NCBI GenBank assembly: GCA_934234275.1
Contig: CAKQHU010000003.1
Coordinates: 1-29,134, forward strand
Direction: 5' to 3'
From: an uncultured Phascolarctobacterium sp.
Lineage (GTDB): Bacteria; Bacillota; Negativicutes; Acidaminococcales; Acidaminococcaceae
DNA length: 29,134 nt
A program made the position numbers and the translations under genes. Of the stretch, positions 8,140 through 16,175 are shown one piece after another; the first letter of the stretch is position 1; every line of letters begins with the position of its first letter. A model generated the notes under the pieces. That model was not told the DNA's origin and did no database searches. It worked only from the letters and a program-made list of their open reading frames with translations.

Positions 8140-8832
8140 ATGTCCGGACATTTGCAGCCTATAAAACTAGACAGCTACAAGCCTCTGCGTGAGCTTGTCT
8201 GTGAAAATATCCGTCAAGCTATTATTGACGGCACCTTCAGCCCCGGTGAACGCCTCATGGAAATCCAGCTGGCTGACGAAATGGGCGTAAGCCGTACGCC
8301 CGTGCGCGAAGCCATCCGTAAGCTGGAGCTGGAAGGCTTCGTTGTTATGATTCCCCGTCGCGGTACCTATGTTGCCGATATTTCCATTAAGGATATCACC
8401 GAAATTTACGAAATCCGTATCAGCCTTGATATTCTGGCTGCCGGTCTGGCCGCTGAGCGTATTACTGATGAGGAGCTTGAGCAGCTTAACGGTTATCTTA
8501 TTGAAATCGGCCAGCATATCGCCAACAACGATATGGATAAAATCGTCGAAGTAGATACTGCTTTCCACGATATGTTATACACTGCCAGCCGCAACGAGCG
8601 TCTGCGCAGCATCATCAATAACCTGCGCGAGCAGATGACCACTATCCGCGGCCGTTCCATGAGCTACCCGGGACGTTTAGTGGAAACCATGGACGAACAC
8701 CGCAATCTGGTAGAAGCTATTGCCGCACATGATGTAGAACGTGCGCAATACGCAGCCCGTATCCATCTGGAAAACGCCGAGCATACCCTCATGCGTTCTC
8801 TCAGCGAGCATCTGCCGCAGAAGAAGGCGTAA
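8140..8832 (+). CDS. GntR-family transcriptional regulator, FCD subfamily
   Basis: The 230-residue protein has an N-terminal winged helix-turn-helix (about residues 14-80, with ERLMEIQLADEMGVSRTPVREAIRKLELEG, a classic GntR pattern). A C-terminal helical FCD ligand domain includes EIYEIRISLDILAAGLAAERI and a His-containing segment near DEHRNLVEAIAAHD, where members bind metal and small carboxylates. A GGAGA ribosome site lies in the end of ispE. The ligand is unknown. The TGTATACA site before ispE is a candidate target. Confidence 0.92.
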   Translation: MSGHLQPIKLDSYKPLRELVCENIRQAIIDGTFSPGERLMEIQLADEMGVSRTPVREAIRKLELEGFVVMIPRRGTYVADISIKDITEIYEIRISLDILAAGLAAERITDEELEQLNGYLIEIGQHIANNDMDKIVEVDTAFHDMLYTASRNERLRSIINNLREQMTTIRGRSMSYPGRLVETMDEHRNLVEAIAAHDVERAQYAARIHLENAEHTLMRSLSEHLPQKKA

Positions 8833-8834
8833 GC

Positions 8835-9629
8835 ATGACAACTGCTAATATAGATGCTTTTATTGTAGCAGGCGGCCTCAGTCCCTGGCTGAAGGACTGC
8901 GCCGGCACCGAACACCGCTGCCTGGCACCGCTTGGCGATAAGCGCCTCATAGACTATATCATCGCAGCCCTGCAGGGAAGCGGACGCATCCGCCGTATTG
9001 TCGTAGCTGCCCGCCCCGAAGCCTTGGCGCTTTTGGAGGGCACATTACCGGCCGACGTCCTGCTGTGTGAAGCCGCAGGCGACCTGCCGGCTACAGCCGC
9101 CGTTGCCGCCGAAGCCTTAGGCCCTGATGCCAGCGAAAAGCTGCTGGGAGTATGCGACGACATTCCGCTGCTGACACCACTTGCAGTACGCGACTTTCTT
9201 GCAGCCTGCAACGCCTTCCCCGAAGGCCAGCTTTATTATCCCATCATCCCCAAGGATGCCTGCCTGAGCGCTTATCCCGATGCAAAGCGTACCTACGGCA
9301 AGCTGCGTGACGGTGTCTTTACCGGCGGCAACATGATGCTGATGGCTAAAGAAATTATTCCCGGCGGCCAGCAAAAGGCACGCGAAATCTTTGCCCGCCG
9401 CAAATCACCGCTCAAGCTGTGCAACTGGCTCGGATGGGGCTTTTTGCTAAAGCTCCTGTGCCATCGTCTGACAGTGGCCGATGCGGAAGCACGCACCTCT
9501 GCACTTCTGGAAATGCGCTGCAAAGCCATCATCACCCGTCATGCATGTATCGGCATGGATATAGATAAACCAAGTGACTTAGAACTTGCAAGGAGGACGC
9601 TTACATATGGTAAAAGCCAAAAGAATTGA
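8835..9629 (+). CDS. MobA-like nucleotidyltransferase (GT-A fold)
   Basis: The 264-residue protein starts with DAFIVAGGLSPWL, an altered form of the LAAGxGxR nucleotide-binding loop of NTP-transferases. It then has LAPLGDKRLIDYIIAAL and CDDIPLLTP, whose Asp pair matches the metal site of MobA/IspD/GlmU-type enzymes. Proteins of this kind between ispE, gntR and purR are recalled from other Negativicutes but their substrate is not known. The start lies two bases after the gntR stop; its 3' end overlaps the purR start by 23 bp. Confidence 0.8.
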   Translation: MTTANIDAFIVAGGLSPWLKDCAGTEHRCLAPLGDKRLIDYIIAALQGSGRIRRIVVAARPEALALLEGTLPADVLLCEAAGDLPATAAVAAEALGPDASEKLLGVCDDIPLLTPLAVRDFLAACNAFPEGQLYYPIIPKDACLSAYPDAKRTYGKLRDGVFTGGNMMLMAKEIIPGGQQKAREIFARRKSPLKLCNWLGWGFLLKLLCHRLTVADAEARTSALLEMRCKAIITRHACIGMDIDKPSDLELARRTLTYGKSQKN

Positions 9630-10416
9630 ACGCGTAGCAGCGTTAAGTAAACTTTTAGCCGATCATCCATATCGGCTGTTTTCATTTTCATATTTCTGTA
9701 AAAAATTCGCTATCGCCAAATCCACCCTCAGTGAGGATGTTTTAGCCGTAAAATCCGGTCTGGAGCTTTACGGCCTCGGCAAGATAGAAACCGTTTCCGG
9801 CGCTGCCGGCGGTGTACGCTTTATTCCCGGCCACCTGCCGGAGGACGACGCAGCCTTCTTGGAAGAGCTTGCTGCCCGCCTCACCTCTCCGGACCGCATC
9901 TTGCCCGGCGGTATGCTTTATACTACCGACATTCTCTGCCATCCGGAAACCGTAGTGCGTCTGGGTGAAATTTTTATGCTCCGTCTGCAGGAGCTGGCAC
10001 CGGACTGCATTATGACGGTTGAAACCAGCGGCATTCCGCTGGCTATGCAGACAGCGCGTGCTTTTAACGTGCCTCTTGTTATCGCCCGTCACACCAGTGA
10101 TATTACCGAAGGCAGCACCGTCAACATCAATTATGTCAGCGGCTCTACCAAGGTTATTCAAAACATGGCCATGCCCAAGCGCGCTTTGCAGCCCGGCAAC
10201 CGTGTGCTGATTGTGGATGATGTTATGAAAGGCGGCGGCACCGCCAAGGGCATGATTGCTCTGGCACATGAGGTAGGCGCTCAGGTTGTGGGCAAGGCCT
10301 TTTTAATTGCCACGGCCGCACCGGAACGCAAGCTGGTAGAAGATTACACTGCCTTCTTCACCCTGCATAACGTAGATGAAGAACAGCAGCAGGTAACACT
10401 GGAAGTAAATAAATAA
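9607..10416 (+). CDS. purR: Purine operon repressor PurR
   Basis: Firmicute PurR represses purine synthesis genes and is released by PRPP. The 269-residue protein has an N-terminal winged helix (RIERVAALSKLLADHP to about residue 75) and a phosphoribosyltransferase-like domain with the PRPP loop VLIVDDVMKGGGTAKGM near residues 200-216, a strong family signature. I start it at the ATG at 9607, behind AGGAGGACG, which gives the usual MVKAKRIER opening; an in-frame ATG at 9586 would add seven residues without support. It overlaps the preceding gene by 23 bp. Its position one gene before glmU and two before prs, which makes its effector PRPP, is functionally coherent. Confidence 0.95.
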   Translation: MVKAKRIERVAALSKLLADHPYRLFSFSYFCKKFAIAKSTLSEDVLAVKSGLELYGLGKIETVSGAAGGVRFIPGHLPEDDAAFLEELAARLTSPDRILPGGMLYTTDILCHPETVVRLGEIFMLRLQELAPDCIMTVETSGIPLAMQTARAFNVPLVIARHTSDITEGSTVNINYVSGSTKVIQNMAMPKRALQPGNRVLIVDDVMKGGGTAKGMIALAHEVGAQVVGKAFLIATAAPERKLVEDYTAFFTLHNVDEEQQQVTLEVNK

Positions 10417-10430
10417 TATAGAATACGTCA

Positions 10431-10473
10431 GGCTGGTTATAAGGTATTTTAAGATGATGCCTTATAGACTGCC
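10431..10473 (+). promoter_or_regulatory. Hairpin in the purR-glmU intergenic leader
   Basis: Bases 10431-10446 can pair with 10458-10473 in 14 of 16 positions (two G-U), including TATAAGG with CCTTATA. The structure ends just before the glmU ribosome site AGGAAAGGAAG. There is no T-run, so it is not a normal terminator; it may be a processing or translation-control element. Confidence 0.4.
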
Positions 10474-10491
10474 AGGAAAGGAAGAACTCAC

Positions 10492-11868
10492 ATGTCAGAA
10501 TTAGTAGCAATAATCCTCGCCGCAGGCAAAGGCACAAGAATGCGCAGCAAATACCCCAAGGTACTGCACAAAGTAGGCGGCAAACCCATGCTGCAGCATG
10601 TAATTGACGCTGCAAGCGCTGCCGGCGCAGACAAAAAGGTTGTTATCGTAGGCCATGAGGCAGAGCTGGTAGAAGCAATGGTAGGCAATCAGGGAACCAT
10701 CGCCCTGCAGGCCGAGCAGCTTGGCACCGGCCACGCTGTAATGCAGACTGCCGATGCCCTGAAGGACTTCCACGGCACTGCGCTCATCCTATGCGGTGAC
10801 ACCCCGCTGCTGGACGGCGAAGAACTGAAAAAATTCTGCGAAGCACATCAGGAAAGCGGCGCTGCTGCTACCGTACTTACGGCAATTATGGATGACCCAT
10901 TCGGCTACGGCCGCATTGTACGCGATGCCAACGGCAATGTACAGGGCATCGTAGAGCAGAAGGACGCTACCGAAGAGCAGAAGGCTATCAAGGAAATCAA
11001 CACCGGTATTTACTGCATGGAATGCCCGCAAATGTTTGACGTACTGGCTACTTTGACCAACGACAATGCGCAGGGCGAATATTACCTGACCGACGTACTG
11101 CAAAAGCTCAACGAAGCAGGCGCTAAGGTTGGCGGTATTTCCACTGCCGACAGCGATATGGTTATGGGCATCAACTCCCGCAAGCAGCTTTCCGTTGCTG
11201 AAGGCGTTATGCGCCAACGCATTTTGGATAAGCTGATGGATGCAGGCGTAACCATTATGGATCCTGCCAGCACCTTCATCGAAGCAAGCGTAAAAATCGG
11301 CCGCGATACCGTTATCTATCCCTACACCTGGCTGGAGGGCACCACGGAAATCGGCGAGGACTGCGAAATCGGTCCTAATGCCCGCTTCACTAATGTAAAA
11401 ATCGGTAATGATAACCATCTGCAATTCATCTACGGCCATGACTGCGAGGTTAAGAATCACGTTACCGCAGGTCCTTACGTGCATCTGCGTCCTGATACCG
11501 TTATCAGCGACCACGTTAAAATCGGCAACTATGTAGAGGTTAAAAACTCCAACGTAGGCGAAGGCACCAAGCTGCCTCACCTCACCTACATCGGCGACAG
11601 CGACATCGGCAGCGGTGTTAACATGGGCTGCGGCTGTATCACTGTAAACTACGACGGCAAGAAGAAGCATCGCACTGTTGTCGGTGACAATGCCTTCGTT
11701 GGCTGCAACACCAACCTTGTTGCTCCTGTTACTGTACAGGCCAATACTTACATCGGTGCCGGCAGCACCATTACCAAAGAAGTACCCGAAAATGCTCTTG
11801 GTATCGCACGTGCCCGCCAGAAAAATATTGAAGGCTGGGCCGAAAAATACCGTAACGAAAGTAAATAA
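10492..11868 (+). CDS. glmU: Bifunctional GlmU: GlcNAc-1-phosphate uridyltransferase / glucosamine-1-phosphate acetyltransferase
   Basis: GlmU makes UDP-GlcNAc, the precursor of peptidoglycan, lipid A and the WecA/WecB substrates. The 458-residue protein has the full-length architecture. The N-terminal uridyltransferase domain contains LAAGKGTRMRSKYPKVLHK; the C-terminal left-handed beta-helix is a series of hexapeptide repeats from about residue 255, with THLTYIGDSDIG-like and NYDGKKKHRT segments of the acetyltransferase site. The start has an AAGGAAG ribosome site. It follows purR after 75 bp holding a hairpin and precedes prs, which has its own promoter. Confidence 0.97.
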   Translation: MSELVAIILAAGKGTRMRSKYPKVLHKVGGKPMLQHVIDAASAAGADKKVVIVGHEAELVEAMVGNQGTIALQAEQLGTGHAVMQTADALKDFHGTALILCGDTPLLDGEELKKFCEAHQESGAAATVLTAIMDDPFGYGRIVRDANGNVQGIVEQKDATEEQKAIKEINTGIYCMECPQMFDVLATLTNDNAQGEYYLTDVLQKLNEAGAKVGGISTADSDMVMGINSRKQLSVAEGVMRQRILDKLMDAGVTIMDPASTFIEASVKIGRDTVIYPYTWLEGTTEIGEDCEIGPNARFTNVKIGNDNHLQFIYGHDCEVKNHVTAGPYVHLRPDTVISDHVKIGNYVEVKNSNVGEGTKLPHLTYIGDSDIGSGVNMGCGCITVNYDGKKKHRTVVGDNAFVGCNTNLVAPVTVQANTYIGAGSTITKEVPENALGIARARQKNIEGWAEKYRNESK

Positions 11869-11897
11869 GCTTTTATAGTCACATTTGTGTCAAAAAG

Positions 11898-11926
11898 TTT
11901 ACAAAAAACTCGCGATAGTGTATAAT
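11898..11926 (+). promoter_or_regulatory. Strong sigma-A-type promoter of prs
   Basis: TTTACA (11898-11903) and a perfect TATAAT (11921-11926) are exactly 17 bp apart, about 70 bp before the prs start, giving prs expression independent of the ispE promoter. Confidence 0.8.
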
Positions 11927-11995
11927 TAAATTTAAGTAAAGTTTTGCTTTCTGTATAAGCAAACTATAAACAAGGTAATTTTGGAGGGATTGGAC

Positions 11996-12955
11996 ATGTT
12001 GTCTGACGAGAATAAGTTAAGAATATTTACCGGTAATGCAAACCCTGATCTGGCACGCGAAATCGCTGCTTACCTCGGAACCACCGTTGGTGATTCTGTA
12101 GTTAACCGTTTCAACAACGGCGAAGTTCAGGTAATGATTAACGAAAGCGTACGCGGCAAGGATATCTTCATTGTACAACCTACCTGTGGCCCTATCGTTA
12201 ATGATAACGTAATGGAGCTTTTGATCATGGCTGATGCCTTCAAACGCGCCAGCGCTAACCACATCACTGCTGTTATTCCTTACTATGGCTATGCACGCCA
12301 GGACCGCAAAGCACGCGGCCGTGAGCCTATTACTGCTAAGCTGATGGCAGACCTGCTGGAAACCGCAGGCATTACCCGTGTAGTAACCATTGACCTGCAT
12401 GCTGCACAAATTCAAGGCTTCTTCAACATCCCCTTTGATCATATGCCCGGCGGCCCGCTGATGGCAGAATACATTAAATCCAAGAATCTGGAAGACATGG
12501 TTGTTATCTCTCCGGACCTTGGTGGCGTAAGCCGTGCCCGCAATTTCGCTGAAATGCTGAATGCACCGTTGGCTATCATCGACAAACGTCGTCCGGAACC
12601 CGGCGTTGCTGAGGTTATGAACCTGATCGGCGACGTTAAAGGCAAAACCTGCATCATGGTAGACGACATGGTTGATACCGCAGGCTCCCTGACCGAAGGC
12701 GCACGCGCTCTGAAGAAATTCGGTGCTAAAGAAGTATATGCATGCTGCACTCACCCGATCCTGACCGATCCGGCGCTGTCCCGCATTGCTCAATCCGATA
12801 TCACCGAGCTGGTTGTTACCAACACCATTCCTCTGGCTCCTTCCAAAAAGCACCCGAAAATTAAGGTGCTCTCCATTGCGCCGATTCTGGCAGAAACCAT
12901 TCTGCGCATCTACAATGACTGGTCTGTAAGCCAATTATTCGATACCAAACACTAA
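11996..12955 (+). CDS. prs: Ribose-phosphate pyrophosphokinase
   Basis: Prs makes PRPP from ribose-5-phosphate and ATP for nucleotide, His and Trp synthesis. The 319-residue protein is of standard length. It has the ATP-loop YGYARQDRKARGREPI near residue 100, the divalent-cation signature around DLHAAQIQGFF, and the PRPP loop CIMVDDMVDTAGSL near residues 214-227. The ATG at 11996 is chosen over the in-frame TTG at 11981, because GGAGG (11983-11987) lies eight bases upstream of the ATG and the protein then opens as expected. A perfect 13-bp terminator follows. Confidence 0.97.
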   Translation: MLSDENKLRIFTGNANPDLAREIAAYLGTTVGDSVVNRFNNGEVQVMINESVRGKDIFIVQPTCGPIVNDNVMELLIMADAFKRASANHITAVIPYYGYARQDRKARGREPITAKLMADLLETAGITRVVTIDLHAAQIQGFFNIPFDHMPGGPLMAEYIKSKNLEDMVVISPDLGGVSRARNFAEMLNAPLAIIDKRRPEPGVAEVMNLIGDVKGKTCIMVDDMVDTAGSLTEGARALKKFGAKEVYACCTHPILTDPALSRIAQSDITELVVTNTIPLAPSKKHPKIKVLSIAPILAETILRIYNDWSVSQLFDTKH

Positions 12956-12964
12956 GCGTAATAT

Positions 12965-12993
12965 AAAAAGGCTTGCCTCTGGCAAGCCTTTTT
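12965..12993 (+). terminator. Intrinsic terminator of prs
   Basis: A perfect 13-bp stem, AAAAAGGCTTGCC with GGCAAGCCTTTTT, around a three-base loop. The A/T flanks make it bidirectional in principle. Confidence 0.9.
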
Positions 12994-13000
12994 GTTATGA

Positions 13001-13028
13001 TTAAAGCCGGCAAAACTACCGGCTTTAA
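13001..13028 (+). other. Second hairpin before the deacetylase gene
   Basis: TTAAAGCCGG pairs perfectly with CCGGCTTTAA over an eight-base loop. It lies between the prs terminator and the GGAG ribosome site of the deacetylase gene. With only AATATTT after it, it may be a weak terminator, an mRNA 5'-end stabiliser or a translational element. Confidence 0.45.
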
Positions 13029-13042
13029 TATTTGGAGTAATT

Positions 13043-13834
13043 ATGCGTATCATTTATCTTCTTATTATCTGTTCCCTTGCCGGCGTACTGCTGCTGTGGC
13101 TGGGGATATACAAAAAAATCAGCAGAAAGACTGCCGCTATAAGCGCCGCTATCAGCCTCGCGCTCGCAGGCGCGCTGCTCTTGCTCGCCGTACTTCCGGG
13201 CAACAGCTTTTACGGCAAGGTTATAACACATGCGGAAAACGCTCACGGGCGCAAGCTCATTGCCCTCACCTTTGATGACGGCCCTTATCCGCCCTATACC
13301 CAGAAGCTGCTCCAGCTTTTGGCAGCCAAGAACGTGCATGCCACCTTCTTTATGGTTGGCGAAAACGCTGCCAAGCATCCGGAAACAGTAAAGCTCGTCC
13401 AAACACAAGGACACCTGATTGCTCTGCATGCAGGCTATCACAAGGATTTGCTTAAGCTCAGCAGCAGCGAAGCTGCCGCCAACATCGCCTACGGCAAGGA
13501 AACGCTGCAGAGCATCACCGGCACTGCACCGCAGTATATGCGTCCGCCGCACGGCTTCAAGGACTGGAGCACTGTCAAGGCTATCAATGATGCAGGTATG
13601 CTGGTAGTAAACTGGAGCATCATTCCCCGCGACTGGACTAATCCCGGCGTGCAGGTAATTGCCGACAGAGTCTGCGAGAACGCAGCCCCCGGTGCTATCG
13701 TCCTGCTGCATGACGGCGACAGCCCCAAAAACTCCGCACCGCGCGACCAGACGATTGAGGCAGTCGGCCTCATCATCGACCGTCTGCGTGCAGAGGGATA
13801 TGAATTTGTCACCATCGAAGAACTTAACAAATAA
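13043..13834 (+). CDS. Membrane-anchored polysaccharide deacetylase (NodB domain, CE4)
   Basis: The 263-residue protein has two hydrophobic segments in its first 55 residues, then a NodB homology domain facing the cell surface. The metal-site motif 1 is LTFDDGPYP. Motif 2 is HAGYH, the H-x3-H pair, and motif 3 appears as RPPHG where RPPYG is usual. LLHDG near the C-terminus carries the last His. CE4 enzymes remove N-acetyl groups from peptidoglycan or other GlcNAc polymers. The gene lies 14 bp before pth, with which it is probably co-transcribed. The substrate cannot be told. Confidence 0.88.
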   Translation: MRIIYLLIICSLAGVLLLWLGIYKKISRKTAAISAAISLALAGALLLLAVLPGNSFYGKVITHAENAHGRKLIALTFDDGPYPPYTQKLLQLLAAKNVHATFFMVGENAAKHPETVKLVQTQGHLIALHAGYHKDLLKLSSSEAAANIAYGKETLQSITGTAPQYMRPPHGFKDWSTVKAINDAGMLVVNWSIIPRDWTNPGVQVIADRVCENAAPGAIVLLHDGDSPKNSAPRDQTIEAVGLIIDRLRAEGYEFVTIEELNK

Positions 13835-13848
13835 AAAGGAGCAACAAT

Positions 13849-14430
13849 ATGAAATTAATTGTCGGCCTTGGCAATATCGGCCGCGAATACGAAAATACCC
13901 GTCACAACATCGGCTTTATGGTAGTTGACGAGCTGGCACGCCGTCTTGGCGTAAGCTTCGGCAAGGAGGACCGCAGTGCCTATATGGCAGAATACCGCGC
14001 TCCCGAAAAAATCATCATCATCAAACCTACCACCTACATGAACCTCAGCGGCGTTGCCGTAGGTGCCTACGCCAACTTCTATCACATCGACCCGGATGAT
14101 ATCGCTGTTATCCAGGATGATATGGATATGCCCGTAGGCCAGCTGCGCATCCGCCGCAAGGGCAGCGCCGGCGGCCACAACGGCATCAAATCCATTACCG
14201 AGCATTTGGGCACCGATGCCTACCCACGCTTTAAAATCGGCATCGGCCATCCGGCACGCAATAATAAGGCCGTTGTCAACCATGTACTGCATGCCTTCCA
14301 GGGCGAGGATAAAACCGCTATCGAAGCGGCAGTAGCAGAAATGGCCACAGCGTTGGAGGAATGGATTAAATCCGGCGATATCGAAGAGGTTATGCAGGCG
14401 CACAATAAGAAAAAACCTGCAGCCGAATAA
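13849..14430 (+). CDS. pth: Peptidyl-tRNA hydrolase
   Basis: Pth frees tRNA from peptidyl-tRNA that has dropped off ribosomes. The 193-residue protein starts MKLIVGLGNIGREYENTRHNIGF, with the catalytic His20 in TRHNIGF. It also has KPTTYMNLSG, the Asp-containing DDMDMPVG and the family motif GSAGGHNGIKS. A GGAG ribosome site lies nine bases upstream. A strong terminator follows directly. Confidence 0.97.
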   Translation: MKLIVGLGNIGREYENTRHNIGFMVVDELARRLGVSFGKEDRSAYMAEYRAPEKIIIIKPTTYMNLSGVAVGAYANFYHIDPDDIAVIQDDMDMPVGQLRIRRKGSAGGHNGIKSITEHLGTDAYPRFKIGIGHPARNNKAVVNHVLHAFQGEDKTAIEAAVAEMATALEEWIKSGDIEEVMQAHNKKKPAAE

Positions 14431-14441
14431 GCAAAATATGC

Positions 14442-14488
14442 AAAAGAACTAGCAAGAGCTTTCTAAGCTCCGGCTAGTTCTTTTTTTG
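14442..14488. terminator. Intrinsic terminator between pth and the convergent pseudopilin operon
   Basis: AAAAGAACTAGC (14442-14453) pairs with GCTAGTTCTTTT (14473-14484); T7 follows on the plus strand and an A-run precedes it, so it can serve both convergent units. Confidence 0.85.
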
Positions 14489-14511
14489 GTTATGCAATTT
14501 GTTTGACAAAA

Positions 14512-15411
14512 TTACGGCTTATTGAAGGCCGGTGTCAGCATCGCTTCTACAGCACCTGTATCAGGAGTAAGGTCTGCTGTTCCCCTAAGCACGATTTTGT
14601 CCGCCAGGACAAAGCCGTTCAGCCGACAGCCTGCGCCTATTGTCACCGTTCCCTTCGCCAGCAGCAGCGCCTTTGCCATTTTAGTACCGTCACCCAACGT
14701 AATATCACCCTCTTCACTGATAAGCACTATGCGGTCCGGGTAGTAGGAACCGGGTGCCGTATTTATCGAAAACTTATCAGCTATCAGCGTTGCACCCTGC
14801 AGGCCTTTGCTGCCAAGACGCAGCGAATTACTGCTTCTAAGATAATAAAAGCGGGCGCTGAGGCCATTTTCCTCTGTAGTCCTTTTGTTAAGCGAAGCAG
14901 CGCATTTATTCTCCAGGAAGCTAATCTGCGGCAGCCTTACTTCTTCTGTGCTTGTATATAACGCTGCCTGCTGCAGATATTCACTTCCTGTCAGCGAACG
15001 TCCCGCAAGAACGCTCTTAGCTGCCAACTTCCGCATCTCCGGACAGAAGCTTACCCTGAGCCTATGCAGCCGCTGTACTGCGCCAACATGATTAGCGGCT
15101 ACGGCAGACACCTTCAGGTAATCTATCTGCCCATCCGAGCTGTAACTGCTTTCGCTTGTCACTGTTACCGGTTCGTTGCCCGGCTGCAGCTCGCCCTCAT
15201 AGCAAACCTGCGTACCCGCAGGCTGCGGTTTTTGACCTATGGCCTGCAATACGGAGCCGCACAGCAGCCGCAGCTGCTGCCCCCGTAAAAAATCCTTTTC
15301 CGCCTCATAGCCCTTGACTGCATAAAGCAGGCAAAGCTGGGCGCTGAGCGCCAACAGCAGCGCTGCCAGCAGGCACGGAAGCGATATACTGCCCTTTGCG
15401 CTATGCATCAT
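14512..15411 (-). CDS. GspK-position membrane-anchored protein with repeat-rich C-terminus
   Basis: This 299-residue protein is the last of six genes in a type II secretion/type IV pilus-like operon. It opens with a short basic stretch and a hydrophobic helix (LPCLLAALLLALSAQLCLLY). A prepilin site could be KG^SISLP, but the conserved Glu at +5 is missing (Pro instead); GspK-type minor pseudopilins are also reported to lack it. Position and length fit GspK. The C-terminal 100 residues (IVLISEEGDITLGDG onward, VTIGAGCRLNGFVLADKIVLRG) instead look like a short beta-helix with bactofilin-like turns, which is unusual. GAGG lies seven bases before the ATG, and the start overlaps the upstream gene by 11 bp. 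Confidence 0.6.
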   Translation of the reverse strand: MMHSAKGSISLPCLLAALLLALSAQLCLLYAVKGYEAEKDFLRGQQLRLLCGSVLQAIGQKPQPAGTQVCYEGELQPGNEPVTVTSESSYSSDGQIDYLKVSAVAANHVGAVQRLHRLRVSFCPEMRKLAAKSVLAGRSLTGSEYLQQAALYTSTEEVRLPQISFLENKCAASLNKRTTEENGLSARFYYLRSSNSLRLGSKGLQGATLIADKFSINTAPGSYYPDRIVLISEEGDITLGDGTKMAKALLLAKGTVTIGAGCRLNGFVLADKIVLRGTADLTPDTGAVEAMLTPAFNKP

Positions 15412-15919
15412 CTGTTATCCTCGCACTATAACAAATAAGATACTGCGTCACCCGCATGCTTCTGCCGTTACGGTAAAGATCGAAGCTTACGCACAGCATT
15501 TGCGGCGAACAGCGTCGCACCTGCCATGCAAAAACGCCCACACCCTCCAGCGACACCGGATTCACACCCGTGCCCTTATTGGTACGCGTCCTTTGGTATA
15601 TGCCCTGCTTATCACTGTAAACAGTCACCTGCTTACACCCCTCAAGCATCCTGCAGCTTATTTTGCCGTCTGCCTGCAGACGCACGCTCTGCGCATCATA
15701 GCAGACTGTCTTTTCCAGCTGCGCCAAAATGTGACGCCTGGCCTCCTGCAGCTGCAGCTCATCCTGCAGGCGGTCAAAGCTGCGCCCGGCGGTGCCTGTT
15801 GCTTTAAAAACCAATGTCACCAGCACTACTGCCAGAAGTAATCCCAGCAGCACCTCTGTCAGCAGATAGCCTCTCTGCCGTCGGCAGCGCACGAATAAGC
15901 TTAACCTTGACCTTGCCAT
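15401..15919 (-). CDS. Minor pseudopilin, GspJ-like position
   Basis: The 172-residue protein carries a class III prepilin signal: basic leader, then RG^YLLTEVLLGLLLAVVLVTLVF, with Glu at +5. The remaining sequence is a typical N-terminal helix (FDRLQDELQLQEARRHI) and a globular domain. An AGGAGGTG site ten bases before the ATG supports 15919. This makes it overlap the upstream pseudopilin gene by 116 bp in another frame. A GTG at 15892 would shorten the overlap but lacks a comparable ribosome site. Confidence 0.72.
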   Translation of the reverse strand: MARSRLSLFVRCRRQRGYLLTEVLLGLLLAVVLVTLVFKATGTAGRSFDRLQDELQLQEARRHILAQLEKTVCYDAQSVRLQADGKISCRMLEGCKQVTVYSDKQGIYQRTRTNKGTGVNPVSLEGVGVFAWQVRRCSPQMLCVSFDLYRNGRSMRVTQYLICYSARITDDA

Positions 15920-16175
15920 AAGCAGCCTGCACCTCCTGTACCGCCAAACCTTCTGTGCTGCCTGCGCTAATCCTTTGCGTCACGTCAAAGCGGCCGCTAT
16001 ATTCTTCGCCTGCCAGCACCTGCTGTGCGGCCTGCGTCGCCTGCTGCAGTTCAAGGCTTTCATTCAGCAGATAATTGCTGCGGTAAAAGCCTTGTATCGC
16101 TGTCGCCAACAGTACTGCCGTCAGGCAGAAGCACACCAGTTCCTGTACCAGGCAAAAGCCCCTGCTATTTTTCAT
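15804..16175 (-). CDS. Minor pseudopilin-like protein, GspI-like position
   Basis: The 123-residue protein begins MKNSRGFCLVQELVCFCLTA, a short leader with a G^F cleavage site and a hydrophobic helix. Unusually the Glu is at +6 after cleavage, with Gln at +5. Size and place in the gene order fit GspI/PilV-type minor pseudopilins. It overlaps the upstream gene by 11 bp, and its last 38 codons overlap the next gene. The C-terminal part after KVKVKL reads oddly, so a small frameshift there is possible. Confidence 0.62.
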   Translation of the reverse strand: MKNSRGFCLVQELVCFCLTAVLLATAIQGFYRSNYLLNESLELQQATQAAQQVLAGEEYSGRFDVTQRISAGSTEGLAVQEVQAAYGKVKVKLIRALPTAERLSADRGAAGITSGSSAGDIGF

